Source of the DNA: Cichorium intybus
Lineage: Eukaryota > Streptophyta > Magnoliopsida > Asterales > Asteraceae
Length of the DNA: 64,000 nt
NCBI GenBank assembly: GCA_023525715.1
Contig: CM042014.1
Coordinates: 22,046,563 to 22,110,562 of the forward strand
Direction of reading: 5' to 3'
Under the pieces are notes generated by a model. The model searched no databases and was not told the origin of the DNA. It worked only from the letters and a program-made list of their open reading frames with translations. Positions within the stretch are counted from its first letter, which is position 1, and each line of letters begins with the position of its first letter. Both the position numbers and the translations under genes were made by a program. Of this stretch, positions 1-10,758 are shown piece by piece.

Positions 1-2088
1 TGATCAATAAAGTATTTCAAGCTCTAATGATCCACATAAACAATAAGCTTTACACCATATGCATAGTGTCTCCAAGGCTTAATACCAAAATCATAGTTGC
101 TACTGCAACATCTTGCATCTACGATCGAATCTGGATGCATTTCTATAATCCAATTTATCCGCTTAGCCTCAAAGCTAACATCAGCATTTCACATAAGGTT
201 TATCCCAAAGCTTTACAAGATATCTGTGGTCTTTCTACCACTCAAACTTTATACTTTTATTAGTCAACCTTAGTCAACTGAACAACAATCAAGGAGCAGC
301 TTACTACAACTCTCCCATAGCAACCCGCCAATCCAAGGAAACTACTACTAATTCAGTCAGATTCCAAGGCGGTTTCTGTCTTATCACATCAGTATTTCCA
401 CTGTATCTACTTTATCATCTCTGGCATTATTAACATGCCCAAAGAATGTAAATCTTCTTTTAGCCAAATTTCCATACTTGGAGAATTTTACACATCACTT
501 AACTCAGTGAAGTAACTCCAATATCTGGTACAAACGTACCTTATATACGACCTGGTTTCGAAAATATCAGATTCTCATTAGTCAATGCACACATGCATCA
601 ACTTGTCTTTCTTCTTTTCAGACAATGTAGGGCTCCATACGATGACACATACGGTCATAAGAGACCCCAATTCAAAAATTTCTTCTAGTTGTTTTCCAAC
701 TATGCCATCTCTACAGATGCAAATCGGTCTAAAGTCCGTATACCAACAACGGCTCCCAAAATCAGTTTAATCATAAACTTTTCTCGCCTATCTGGCAGCA
801 ATCTTGGAAGTTCTTTTCAAAAGAAACATCCGGGAATTCATTTAAAGTAGCACACTACTATCACTGCTTTATCTAACTTGGCCAATACCACGTATGCCAA
901 TTATAACATCATTCTCTTACTAACTCTTTCCGAGTTTAAGCAAAGAGAATTAACCGGTATTCTCCACATCGGTCATTTACCATGGATTTCGATCCATTTC
1001 ATTTCTGTTTTAAGAACCATACTGTTCTTATTTCTACAATTCATGGTAGCATAATTCTTTGCTAACCAATTCATAAGCTCCCTTGCTTCAGATTCACTGG
1101 TAGTCATCAGCTTTAGATTTATAGGGAAAATGGTCCCGTAAATCCTAGGCAAACTACCTTCCAGGTGTTCAATATCTAGAACATACTTGCTATCTGCTAT
1201 AGCTGTTTCCAAGATTTCATCCAAAATCGTTGATGAAATATTCAACAAGACATCAAGTCATCGATCCCAAACATAGCTTCATGGATCAAATATAACATAC
1301 ACGAGTTATATTCAAGACAATTACATCGGGAATCATATCAGTCTCCTCACGAGCTTCTTCCACAATTCGCTGGAATGCTCAAGGTACCATTGGTCCTTTC
1401 CGACCGTTCATTTCTTCTTTCTTTCCTGGGTTCATCACCCGTTACTCCACATTTAGCATGTGAGTATTTCATAAGGAAGTGATCTATAGTTCCACTCTGG
1501 AACCACTTCCGTCCCATGCAACAAACTCGAGCAATATGCTCCCATTTTCTGCAAGTTCAGCATGTCAACGATAGAGTCTCAACTCTACAATGTTCTGAGT
1601 ACTTTTCCTGCACTTCTTTTACAAATCATATTTTCATTCTGGTCCCTTCCCTTTAAGGTTAGACCCGATTCGTGTTAACTTCTTCTGAGAAGTCCACTAA
1701 CATTTCTGCTTTTCTTGTAGTCTCAACTACTATTCTTTCACCTTGAATATCAACCAAGGTGAACAACCGATTTTCTTTTTCTGACCACTACCGCTACTAC
1801 TGCTTGTCAAGTGGATTTTTCTGCTTTTCGTCCCCTTTTTGCTCCACGTACAACGGAGTCTTGAGGAGGGTTGGTCCATTTCCTAGAGCTTCGCGCCCTA
1901 AATGTCTCCCAAGGAGTTTTACAATTCATACTTCTTATACGTCAGAAGTTAGCAACAGTTAGGTTATATATGTATAATAACAGCTATATACACCTAACTA
2001 TGCATCGTGTCTACTATCTCAGGGTTTAAGTCCAGGAATCTACTCTATAGACACCCAGTTCACTTAAACCACGGCTCTGATACCAACT
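1..2088 (-). pseudogene. Degenerate Ty3/gypsy gag-pol internal region (partial)
   Basis: Minus-strand internal part of an LTR retrotransposon, cut by the left window edge. A primer-binding site reading TGGTATCAGAGCC on the minus strand (complementary to initiator tRNA-Met) lies just inside the LTR at about 2071-2088. Reading leftward, traces appear in the normal Ty3/gypsy order: a damaged zinc-knuckle region near 1450-1560, an aspartic-protease tail with NWLAKNYATMNC (973-1248), the start of reverse transcriptase in broken frames (about 640-850, resembling the conserved 'FPDVFPEELPG' entry), and the RT/RNase H linker with a FLGLAG-like stretch near 320-350. No long frame survives and only about 0.5 kb separates the PBS from the zinc-knuckle region, so most of gag is missing. 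The family call rests on domain order and motif remnants. Confidence 0.75.
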
Positions 2089-2654
2089 TGTAACACCCGG
2101 CTTTTAAAACAAAACACCCCTGAAAAATTTTTCATTTAAAACCAATGTTTTAATACATAAAACTATAACAAAGGGGTATATTTTAATAAAATCGGGTACA
2201 AGTGTATCAAGGAGAATATATAATACCATAATCTCCTTTGAAGCCGGGCTGCTACTGACAACATCTACGAGTCCCACTCCGAAGTCACGGACTCTATCTT
2301 GTCCCCTATCAGTATCATGCTAACCTGCAGGGACATTAACAAACGGTATGAGCTACAAAGCTCAGTGAGTAATCCAGTCTGCAAATAACATGTATAAAAA
2401 TACATCATATACTGTCTGGATTTCGGATCCAAACTACTAGCCTTACTGGCTGACCATATATATTCTAGGATTTCACATCCTATTCTGTAGCCCTACAGGC
2501 TGAATCATAGTGACCTGTAATTAACAAGCCACGTTAGTTATTTGCATCTATAGTCATATATAATCATTTCTGTCCCATTTTTCTTAGTCACAATGGACCG
2601 CATCATATATCATGGCTATATAAGCCGCACGCTGTGTCATAGCTATATAAGCTG

Positions 2655-2930
2655 CACCAAAACATTATCAGTATATAAGTCATAGCCCGCAGGCCGCACC
2701 AGCTGGGTTTAGTAACTCGATATCATAGCCAATAGGCCGCACCATGTACCTGTAACAAAATCATAGCCAAAAAGGCCGCACCAAATATCATAGCCCGAAG
2801 GCCACATCGGAGACATAGCCCGAAGGCCGCACCGGAACATCATAGCCCGAAGGCCGCATCGGAGACATAGCCCGAAGGCCGCACCGGAACATCATAGCCA
2901 CAAGTGGCCGCACCATCTATTAACAGTTTC
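2655..2930. repeat. Tandem repeat A in the LTR (CATAGCC...GGCCGCACC unit)
   Basis: About eight or more imperfect copies of a roughly 20-30-bp unit of the form CATAGCCCGAAGGCCGCACC, varying in length and in a terminal GGAACAT or GGAGA. Each unit contains a short GC-rich inverted motif. Confidence 0.85.
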
Positions 2931-2940
2931 TTTACGATCG

Positions 2941-3345
2941 AATATGGCTCACGGGAAGATCCCGCTGTTGCCTAGACTCACGGGTTAGCCCGCTGTTGTC
3001 TAAAATATGTGGCTCACGGTAAAATCCCGCTGTTGCCTAGACTCACGGCTGGTTCCGGTCTTGTCTATATAAGTTATTGACTCACGGCTGGTTCCGGTCT
3101 TGTCATTTCATTTTATTGACTCACGGCTGGTCCCGGTCTTGTCATTTCATTTTATTGACTCACGGCTGGTCCCGGTCTTGTCAATAAAAGTTTGACTCAC
3201 AGCTCCGTTCTTGTCTATTATAGACTCACGGCTTATCTGGTATTGTCATATCAAAGTGTATATATATATGTATTGACTCACAGTTCCGTTCTTGTCATCG
3301 CAATGACTCACGGCTTATCTGGTCTTGTCTTTTACATATATTTTT
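2941..3345. repeat. Tandem repeat B in the LTR (GACTCACGG...TTGTC unit)
   Basis: Repeats of GACTCACGGCTGGTCCCGG followed by TCTTGTC and a T-rich spacer. The unit is about 38 bp near 3064-3185; shorter variants flank it on both sides (CTCACGGGAAGATCCCGCTG on the left, GACTCACAGTTCCG on the right). It directly follows array A, so the LTR centre is almost all tandem repeat. Confidence 0.85.
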
Positions 3346-4756
3346 ATACTTGTCATTTTCGTCCCTCGAAGCCGTTTCAACCTGTAACAATTCAATCATC
3401 ATATATCACATATGATACCAGTGAGATTACTCACCTGGATGTTAGCCGCATTTAAATCCCGGTTGTTTCTTGCCTTTGCGTGCACCACAACCATTTTGTC
3501 CCGTACCTATATAATCATTTATATACCAAATGATAATAGGTTAATAACCATTCCAATTAACTCTAATACAATAGAGTTCAATACAATATCATTATAAACA
3601 ATGCCTAGTTAATAAACTTTCCGTTTACTAACTTTTTGTGAATTTTACTATTCACCGAGGCATTCGAGTCGATCTACAGTGCCCCCGAGGGGTCGAAAAT
3701 TCAACTTAATAATTTTCCCAAACTTTTCAGACCATAACGAGCCTATGGTCCAAATTTGAGCTAAAACGGACAAGCCAAACAAAAGTTAGCGAGTCGGAAG
3801 TCCCCTGCCTGGCCCCTGCTTGGAGGCGCACTGCGCCAGGAATCAGGCGCACTGCGCCTGGGCGCACCCCGCCCTGATCCTGGGCGCACTGCGCCCTGCG
3901 CCTGGGCAGAGCTCCTGGACAGTCGCGATTTATGCACTGTAGCAAGCAGTTTTTGGCCATTAAGTCCTTAATCCAGTCCTTAATCAATTGGGGTTTGTTC
4001 TAGGACTAAAACCTTATACTTTAACAAGGTTTTCAACCATCCAAAACAACCAAATCAATCAAAATGAAGAATTAGGGTTCTTAGTTCTAACAACCCCAAA
4101 ACTTCAAATTCATCACTAATAACAACCTACTTCCATTTTCTTGAGTTAAGTCCTTTCAAGCATGACTCAATGGAAGTATTTCATCAACTTAAACATATAA
4201 TTATCACTGCAAATGCAGTTTTACAGTTTACTCACAAAAACCCACCAAGAACACATTCAAGAACTTGGAATACTAACCTTAATAGCTTAGGAATCAACAA
4301 TTCCAATCCATGGTTCCAATTCCAAGCTTAAATCCTTGATTTCCTGCAGAAATCACCCCTTCCTTGCTTCTCCCGTGGCTGCAACAATGGCTAGTCAAAG
4401 AGAGAGTCAACTCTCTCTTATTTATACCACAAAATTTTACAATTTTGGTCCTAAAGTTCATTTTCTTGAACTTTGACCACAATAACCAAGTTTTATTACA
4501 ATAAAACTTTCATTTCTTACATTTTTGCCACAACCCACAATATTTTCAGAATTGGTCCTTCACTTGTCAAATGACCAAAATACCCTTTTGCGGTAAAACG
4601 ACCAAAAATCCGTTTTTATAACATTTTAAGTCCAAAACTCAAAATATTATTTTAAACTAAATACTTTTCTGTCCAAAAGACCATTTTACCCTTCCAAGGT
4701 AAAATGACCAATTTACCCTTTTATAATAATTATAAAAAGAGTATCTTGGCGTTACA

Positions 4757-6790
4757 CGAGGTTGCCTTCCATTTGGAGAGTTTGCTACGAAATCTCTCAA
4801 TGAGCGGGTTCCAAAATACGGCACGAGTGACTCTAGCCAATCGGAAGGCCGAGGTAGGTAAAAGGGAAAGAACCAAATTGGCAGTTGAGTCCTCTAGCCA
4901 TATAATCCAGTTCAACGGGAGAACAAGAGGTACCATAAATGTTACTTTTGTTTAGATTCACCTTTAAACCAGATGCTAACTCAAAACACCTTAGAATTCG
5001 GATTAAATTACGGGCATTACGGTTCGACCAGTCTCCAAAAAAACAGCATCGTCAGCGTATTGCAAATGGGAAAGGTGGGGGCCTTCGTTTGGCAGTTTCA
5101 GACCCGTGAAGAGACCTAATTCCTTAGCGGTTTCCATTGCGATGTGAAGACCTTCGGCAGCAAGAATAAATAGAAAGGGGGCAAGTGGGTCCCCCTGTCG
5201 GACCCCCGGGGATATATTGAACTGAATCGTCGGAGACTCGTTGAGCAGGACTGAAATTCATTTGGGCGAGGATGTTGTCTAAGTAACTCCAACTGAGGCA
5301 GTCGAAGGCTTTTTCAAAGTCAACCTTGAAGAGAAAAGCCTTCCGCTTGGTTTTTCGCAGCCACGAGATTACCTCATTGACAATCAACGGTCCATCAAGG
5401 ATGGAACGCCCCCGGATGAAAGTCGTTTGTTCCCGGCTGACCACAGAAGAAACCACCTTTTTTAACCTTTCCGCAAGGATTTTTGAAATAATTTTGTATA
5501 TGCTACCAATTAAACTTATCGGACGGAAATTGTTTGGATTAGACGGATCCGGAGACTTTGGCACTAGTGTAATAAAAGATGCATTACAGCCCCGAGGGAT
5601 CTGCCCCGACCTCTCAAAATGTTTTATTGCCATGAATAAGTCCGAACTAATAATGTCCCAGAATTCACGAAAAAATTCCATGGAAAACCCGTCAGGACCA
5701 GGAGCCTTGTTTGAGCCACAACTCCAAACGGCACACTTAACTTCATCGAGGGTGATCGGCTCTTCACGACTAAGTTTTTGAGAGTCGGATAATTTAGAGA
5801 ACCGGGGATTGATGAATTTAGGTCTTTGCAGCTCTGGTTCAGAGAATCTTCTCAAGAAGAAGTTAACTACCTCTGTTTTCAACAGCACTGGATCAGATAC
5901 CCATTGTCCCCCAACTACAAGCCCGTTTATTCTTTGAACCCGCCGCTGCTGGTTTAGAATTCCGTGGAAAAAACGGGAATTTTCATCCCCTTCAACGGCC
6001 CACCGAACCCTCGATTTTTGTCTTAAATCCATAATTTTCCCGGCTTCTAGTTCTTAAGTCTTTGCATCGCATCTGACCTAAGCTGAATGTCACACGACGA
6101 TAACTGTCCCGACTCGGCTGCAAGGACAATTCTTTCGACTTTCTCTTTTAATTCCACAGCTTCTGCATTTTCATCGGTCAAGACCTTATTCCTCCACACC
6201 CGAAGCCTGGCTTTCAGTTCTTGAGTTTCCCAGCGATAATAGAAATAGGAGATAGACTGTTTGCGAAATCCAAAGAGCCACCACCCAGCCAGCTTTCTTT
6301 GACAATCTTAGGAAGTGCCGGGTCCGATAACCACCGATTGAAGAAACGAAAAGGGTACAGACCAAAATCAATTAGACCTGAAGAGAGCAAAAGAGGGCAG
6401 TGATCCGAGTATAAACGGTTAAGCGCAATTACCTTTAATTCAGGCCAGTCCATCATCATTCCCTGTGTCACCAATAAATGGTCAAGTTTGCTGTGTTTAC
6501 CACAGTTAGTGCTCATATATGTGAACTTCCTGCCCCCCCCCCCCCCCAAACATTTCTACAAGGTCGGAGTCGTGGATGAAATTATTAAAATGGAGCGCAG
6601 TGCGCTGGCAAAATACTGACCCCAGTCTCTCTTCAGGGTAACAGACTGCATTGAAATCGCCAAAGCAAAACCACCATGCTTCCGGATCATTTTCTATCAT
6701 CGACGACGCCGCTGACCACAAGACTTTCTTCCGATTTAACTGCTGAGGGGCATAAATGTTAATGAACCAGCAACGCTCTGAGGGGCATAA
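4757..6790 (-). pseudogene. LINE-type non-LTR retrotransposon remnant (endonuclease plus RT), cut by a gypsy insertion
   Basis: Minus-strand relic of an L1-like plant LINE. From right to left: the endonuclease C-terminal half (6214-6790) with FGDFNAVCYPEERLGS, KLDHLLV and SDHCPLLL; then reverse transcriptase (5124-6032) with VRWAVEGDENSRFFHG, NKAPGPDGFSMEFFREFW, NNFRPISLIGSIYK and KVDFEKAFDCLSWSYLD; then, after a frame break near 5200, YADD-box sequence around 5050 and the WNPLIERFRSKLSKWKA region at 4757-4830. The endonuclease frame shifts at a C13 run (about 6535-6548). Several further frame breaks make it non-functional. The 3' part is missing beyond 4756, where the gypsy LTR begins, and the 5' end fades near 6790. 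Confidence 0.88.
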
Positions 6791-7115
6791 GCTAGGTTAA
6801 TTTTGTGTTTCAAATGCCACAGTAAAAATATAAATTATATGGCATGTTGAATGCACTCTACTTTGAGCTAGGTTAATTTACGTGGTCATTATAGAAAGTA
6901 TATCCAAACAATATAAGTTACATCAAACACTAAAAGCAAGGTTAATTTACGTGGTCATTATAGAAAGCATATCCAAACCAAGATCGATAACATATAGCTT
7001 CTTCATATCAACTTATCCACAATGACCACGTAAAAGTTTTATGTTATAAAGTCTCCATGATAAACCCGTAAAAAGACATAGGGATAATTACATTAAATAA
7101 GAAGTAGCATTATGG
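6791..7115. other. Spacer with a short direct duplication
   Basis: No gene seen. A roughly 40-bp stretch containing GGTTAATTTACGTGGTCATT is present twice (about 6881-6920 and 6940-6980), and an inverted AATGACCACGTAAA occurs near 7021. Probably a small decayed element. Confidence 0.5.
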
Positions 7116-7273
7116 CCAAAGAACTTGTAGTTCAGCGGCGCCGGAGTATGTCCGCCTCCTTGAGGTCTTGGGTTCAAATCCTACTAGGGGATTAGGTGGA
7201 TTAGGTGGTTTAGGTTAGGATATAGTATATGTATTATTTGCCGGTTCAAAAAAAAAAAAAAGAAAGAAAGAAA
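7116..7273 (+). mobile_element. tRNA-derived SINE with poly(A) tail
   Basis: The body opens with CCAAAGAACTTGTAGTTCAG, an A-box-like tRNA head, and carries a B box in GGTCTTGGGTTCAAATCC about 60 bp downstream. It ends in an A-rich tail (about 7246-7273). It is flanked by a 15-bp TSD (GAAGTAGCATTATGG at 7101-7115 and the copy with A to C at 7274-7288). Internal pol III boxes, A tail and TSD together support a SINE mobilised by a LINE. Confidence 0.85.
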
Positions 7274-7288
7274 GAAGTAGCCTTATGG

Positions 7289-7649
7289 TTTTCCTCCAAA
7301 CCTATAAAGTATGCGTCAATGTGTAAAAATGTGCAAGTTATATACAAATATAAGAACCATATAGTTTAGAAAAGTCTTACCCTTTTGCCAGAACATTTCA
7401 AGGATTAATATTGCCTCGACAACGATGCAAACCACCATAATTAATTAGTGAGATCCTACAAAAAACTGATTGATGACCAGTAACAAATGTTTTATACAGT
7501 AAAATGTTATTATCAATTTTCTTTTTCCACCATTGGTGACTGGGTGAGAGGGTATGTTGGTGGCTCAATCCCAAAAGAATTACAAACATTTCAAAGACTG
7601 CTGATAATGAATCATACATTTTGTCATGGAAAATCAAGTTGGCTATAAA
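7289..7649. other. Spacer without recognisable gene
   Basis: AT-rich DNA between the SINE and the copia-type element. Open frames here are short and match nothing I know. Confidence 0.5.
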
Positions 7650-7654
7650 ATGAG

Positions 7655-7944
7655 TGTTGGAACTCAAACGTTCTTCTATTCAGAACTCAAACTGAAATAC
7701 AAGAAAGAACTACTAACTCTAAAACACTCTCTATGTTTTTTGTGGTGGTTAACAAATGAAGCTAAAACCTCTATTTATAGCCAAGCAAATACTAATGACA
7801 ACTACTACATTCAATGAATTTAAACAAGAGAAAACAAAGTTTGTCACCTTCTTCAACAATGGTGGGTTGGTTCTTCAACAATGGTGGGTAAGTGGGTTGG
7901 TGGCTGCAATGGTTGGTGAGACCAAGTTTGTGTTTACACTCACA
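7655..7944 (-). repeat. 3' LTR of the copia-type element
   Basis: 290 bp, starting TGTTGGAACTC and ending CACTCACA on the plus strand. Relative to element orientation it is the downstream LTR, bordered by the polypurine tract at 7945-7960. Confidence 0.92.
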
Positions 7945-7988
7945 TTCTCCCCCTTAAACCAAACTTGGCTCGAGATTCGTTACGCCGA

Positions 7989-9935
7989 TCATGTTGAGCA
8001 TTTCATGCCATCCCCGACTACAGAATAATCGACAAGTGCTTTGTCTTTATCTTTCTCGAGTTTCAATTTTGCATCCTTGGAACAAGTTGTTGGAGTGCAA
8101 TCTCTCACACTAAACTCCCCCGAAATCCTTTTAGCATAAGCCGTTTTCTTTAGCGACACGTCTTCCTTCTTTTGCATCACTTTACGAAAGTCGATACCTC
8201 GATTTTTGGAACTACATTGGAGAAAACTGGCAGCTGCTTTTTCGGTCCAAGTCCATCTTTTCCGTTTACCAAAGAACCATTCTCGCCTTATCCGTGGCTT
8301 CCTTTTCCGTGAGTCGAAAAACTGGTGTCCTTTTTCACATTTTTCAACTTCAACATAAAATTCTTCCTCACTCGGATCATCTAATTTCTTTAGATGTGAA
8401 CCTAGAATTTTATTATGCTCCAAATAACCATTAACTTTCATGGTATAATAATTAGCATATGGACGTCGTTGATGCCACAACCAACCGGAATCATCTTGGG
8501 ATGATAAAAGACACATTTTTCGTCTCGTCTTTAAAAGTGTCTTATAGAGTCGGTTACGGGTTCTTTTTACTTTAAAAAGTAAAGTATTACTATTGTCAAA
8601 TACCCGTAAAATATCACCATCCATGTCGACTCAATTCCCATCTTCGGTTAGTTGTCCAAGACTTATAATATTCTTTTTAAGTCTAGGAATGTAATATACC
8701 TCGTTAAGTAGTCTTTGATCTCCGTTTCCGTAATCAAACAAGATCGTACCTTTTCCTTTGATGTCGATCTTTGACCCGTCTCCGAACCGTGTATAACCCG
8801 TCACGTTCTCGTCTAACTCATGGAACTTTGAACGATCTCCGGTCATATGATTGCTAGCACCGTTGTCAAGGTACCATTCCTCGGAATCAACTTGACTTTC
8901 TTCAGATGCAGGGATATCAACGTCATTCTTCTCTTTTAGCGGCACCATACCTGGTGTATCTTCTTGCGAGATCGCCATCATTAAAATGGGCTCTTCATCT
9001 TTATTGGTTTGGGTGAGGTTCACCTCCTCACCTCGTTTCTTGTTTGGACACTCTGATGCATAATGACCATATTCCTCGCAAGTAAAACATTTTATTTTAC
9101 TTTTGTCCTTTCGAGGACGATTGTAGTCATTCCGGTTTGCATCATACTCATGACCATCTCCTCGGCCATGCCCACGACCTCGACCGCGTCCTTGGCCTTG
9201 GTTTCCACTTTCCCTTGAAGTGTTTGACGAGTCTCCCTCGTCGGTTTGCTTAGAATGAGATGCCCACTTGGCATGTGTAAGCAATAGAGAAGGTCCTTCT
9301 TCCCGTTCTTCATACCCTCGAAGTCGCTCTTCGTAGGTCTTGAGACGGCCTACAACTTCTTCAACCGTCATGTTTTTCATGTCTCCAAATTGCTCGATAG
9401 ATGTTACGATTTTTATAAATCGTATTGGGACGGCTCGAAGAAACTTCTTCACCACCGTATTCTCCTTGATCTTTTCACCGAGAGATCGAATACCGGTCAC
9501 AATAGTGTTCAATCTCATGGCAAAATCATCTATCGACTCACCATTGTTCATTCGGATCACCTCGAATTCACTTCTCAACGTTTGTACTTTAGCCTCCTTT
9601 AACCGATCAGCTCCCATATGCATCATCTTAAGCGTTTTCCATGCTTCTTTAGCCGTGTCCTTCTCGGCCAACATAAGAAGTACGTCCTCTGGAATCGCTT
9701 GGTAAATGGCCGCAAGCGCCATCCTATCTGTTCGTTCATCTACTCTTGCATTTTGAATTGCATCCTACACTCATTGTGCTTGCAAATTCACTCGCATTTT
9801 AATAGCCCACACCGCGTAGTTTGTTTTTGTAAGCAACGGATAGTGTAACATAACACTACTATCCCTCCCGGTCCTTTGAACACTTTCAATTTCGGGTTGA
9901 GAAAACGACGAGCTTGGTGTAGTCATTCTTGACAT
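7989..9935 (-). pseudogene. copia-type gag-protease reading frame with three in-frame stops
   Basis: One reading frame runs from an ATG at 9935 (MSRMTTPSSSF...) through a gag of the UBN2/retrotrans_gag type, a glycine/arginine-rich stretch, a zinc knuckle CFTCEEYGHYASEC and an aspartic protease with WYLDNGASNHMTG, then GDILRVFDNSN and WLWHQRR, which resemble the GAG-pre-integrase region. Three in-frame stops break it: TGA at 9771-9773, TAG at 9765-9767 and TGA at 8631-8633. After about 8450 the frame no longer resembles integrase, consistent with deletion or replacement of the rest of pol. Gag function (capsid) is known for the family; its loss here is read directly. Confidence 0.88.
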
Positions 9936-9984
9936 ATATTATCTTGAGATTTTTCAAAAATAATGGGGAGCTACGAGTAATTTA

Positions 9985-10215
9985 TGAAAATTACAAGGGC
10001 CAAAATGTAATTTTCAGAATTTTAGGGGCTGGTTCGAAACTTTTAGAAGTATAGGGGCTGGTTTGAAGTTTTTCTAAAAAATTGGGACCAACCTGCAATT
10101 TTTCGGAAATACAGGGACCAAAACGTAACTTTTCGAAACTTCAGGGACCAAATTACAATTTTCTGAAACATGCTACAGTGTCGCTACAGTGAACCGCTAC
10201 AGTGACGCTACATTG
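9985..10215. repeat. Imperfect tandem repeats in the copia-type leader
   Basis: About five roughly 33-bp units of the form GGGACCAAA...TTTTCGAAA (9985-10168), followed by four close copies of GCTACAGTG or GCTACATTG (10170-10215). They lie in the untranslated leader between PBS and gag. Confidence 0.7.
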
Positions 10216-10463
10216 TCGTCTTCTCCGGTCGTCTTCTCCGGCGAGATCTCCGTCGAACTGGTTTTTCCGGCGAACCTTTGACCGGACATTTGGAGGTCTT
10301 CCGGTGGTCGAAAAATTCCGAAAAATATATATTCGAAGTCGTGGTAACGCGAACTTTACAATGGTGTGCCCGGAAATCGATTTTTAGACAAAAAAATTTC
10401 GACCAAAAAAACGAGAGTGTTTAGAGAATTACCCCGGGAGCTTAACCAAGCTCTGATACCACT

Positions 10464-10753
10464 TGTTGAAACTCAAACGTTCTTCTATTCAGAACTCAAA
10501 CTGAAATACAAGAAAGAACTACTAACTCTAAAACACTCTCTATGTTTTTTGTGGTGGTTAACAAATGAAGCTAAAACCTCTATTTATAGCCAAACAAATA
10601 CTAATGACAACTACTACATTCAATGAATTTAAACAAGAGAAAACAAAGTTTGTCACCTTCTTCAACAATGGTGGGTTGGTTCTTCAACAATGGTGGGTAA
10701 GTGGGTTGGTGGCTGCAATGGTTGGTGAGACCAAGTTTGTGTTTACACTCACA
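10464..10753 (-). repeat. 5' LTR of the copia-type element
   Basis: 290 bp, starting TGTTGAAACTC and ending CACTCACA on the plus strand. It differs from the other LTR at G/A in the sixth base and in CAAGCAAAT versus CAAACAAAT. The PBS abuts it at 10446-10462. Confidence 0.92.
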
Positions 10754-10758
10754 ATGAG

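Larger units (their letters stand above)
2089..4756 (-). mobile_element. 5' LTR of the Ty3/gypsy element
   Basis: On the plus strand the block starts TGTAACACCCGG and ends GGCGTTACA, so on the minus strand it is a canonical TG...CA long terminal repeat of 2668 bp followed directly by the Met-tRNA PBS. It holds two tandem-repeat arrays (about 2655-2930 and 2941-3345) and a GC-rich patch with GGCGCACTGCGCC-like repeats (about 3825-3910) in otherwise AT-rich DNA. The partner LTR lies outside the window, so LTR divergence and the TSD cannot be measured. The right edge falls exactly where LINE coding sequence resumes, giving the insertion point. The length matches large-LTR chromovirus-type families. 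Confidence 0.82.
7655..10753 (-). mobile_element. Non-autonomous Ty1/copia-type LTR retrotransposon, complete ends
   Basis: Two 290-bp LTRs (7655-7944 and 10464-10753), both TG...CA, differ at about two positions that I can see. The 5-bp TSD ATGAG is perfect (7650-7654 and 10754-10758). Minus orientation is set by a Met-tRNA PBS (TGGTATCAGAGC) beside the right LTR and a polypurine tract (AAGGGGGAGAA) beside the left LTR. The interior encodes gag and protease and the start of the GAG-pre-integrase region, then passes into unrelated reading frame. Integrase, reverse transcriptase and RNase H are absent, so the copy depended on other elements. High LTR identity indicates recent insertion. Confidence 0.93.

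Noticed and set aside
2941..3345. Possible CRISPR-like array (regular repeats with spacers)
   Set aside because: The 'spacers' are themselves near-identical and short, the context is an LTR in plant nuclear DNA, and no cas genes exist here.
5326..5781. 151-aa plus-strand frame
   Set aside because: Shadow of the minus-strand LINE reverse transcriptase.
7112..7200. A functional tRNA gene
   Set aside because: A and B box similarity is present but the cloverleaf cannot be closed, and a SINE with A tail and TSD explains the sequence.
9340..9705. 121-aa plus-strand frame
   Set aside because: Shadow of the copia-type gag on the minus strand.
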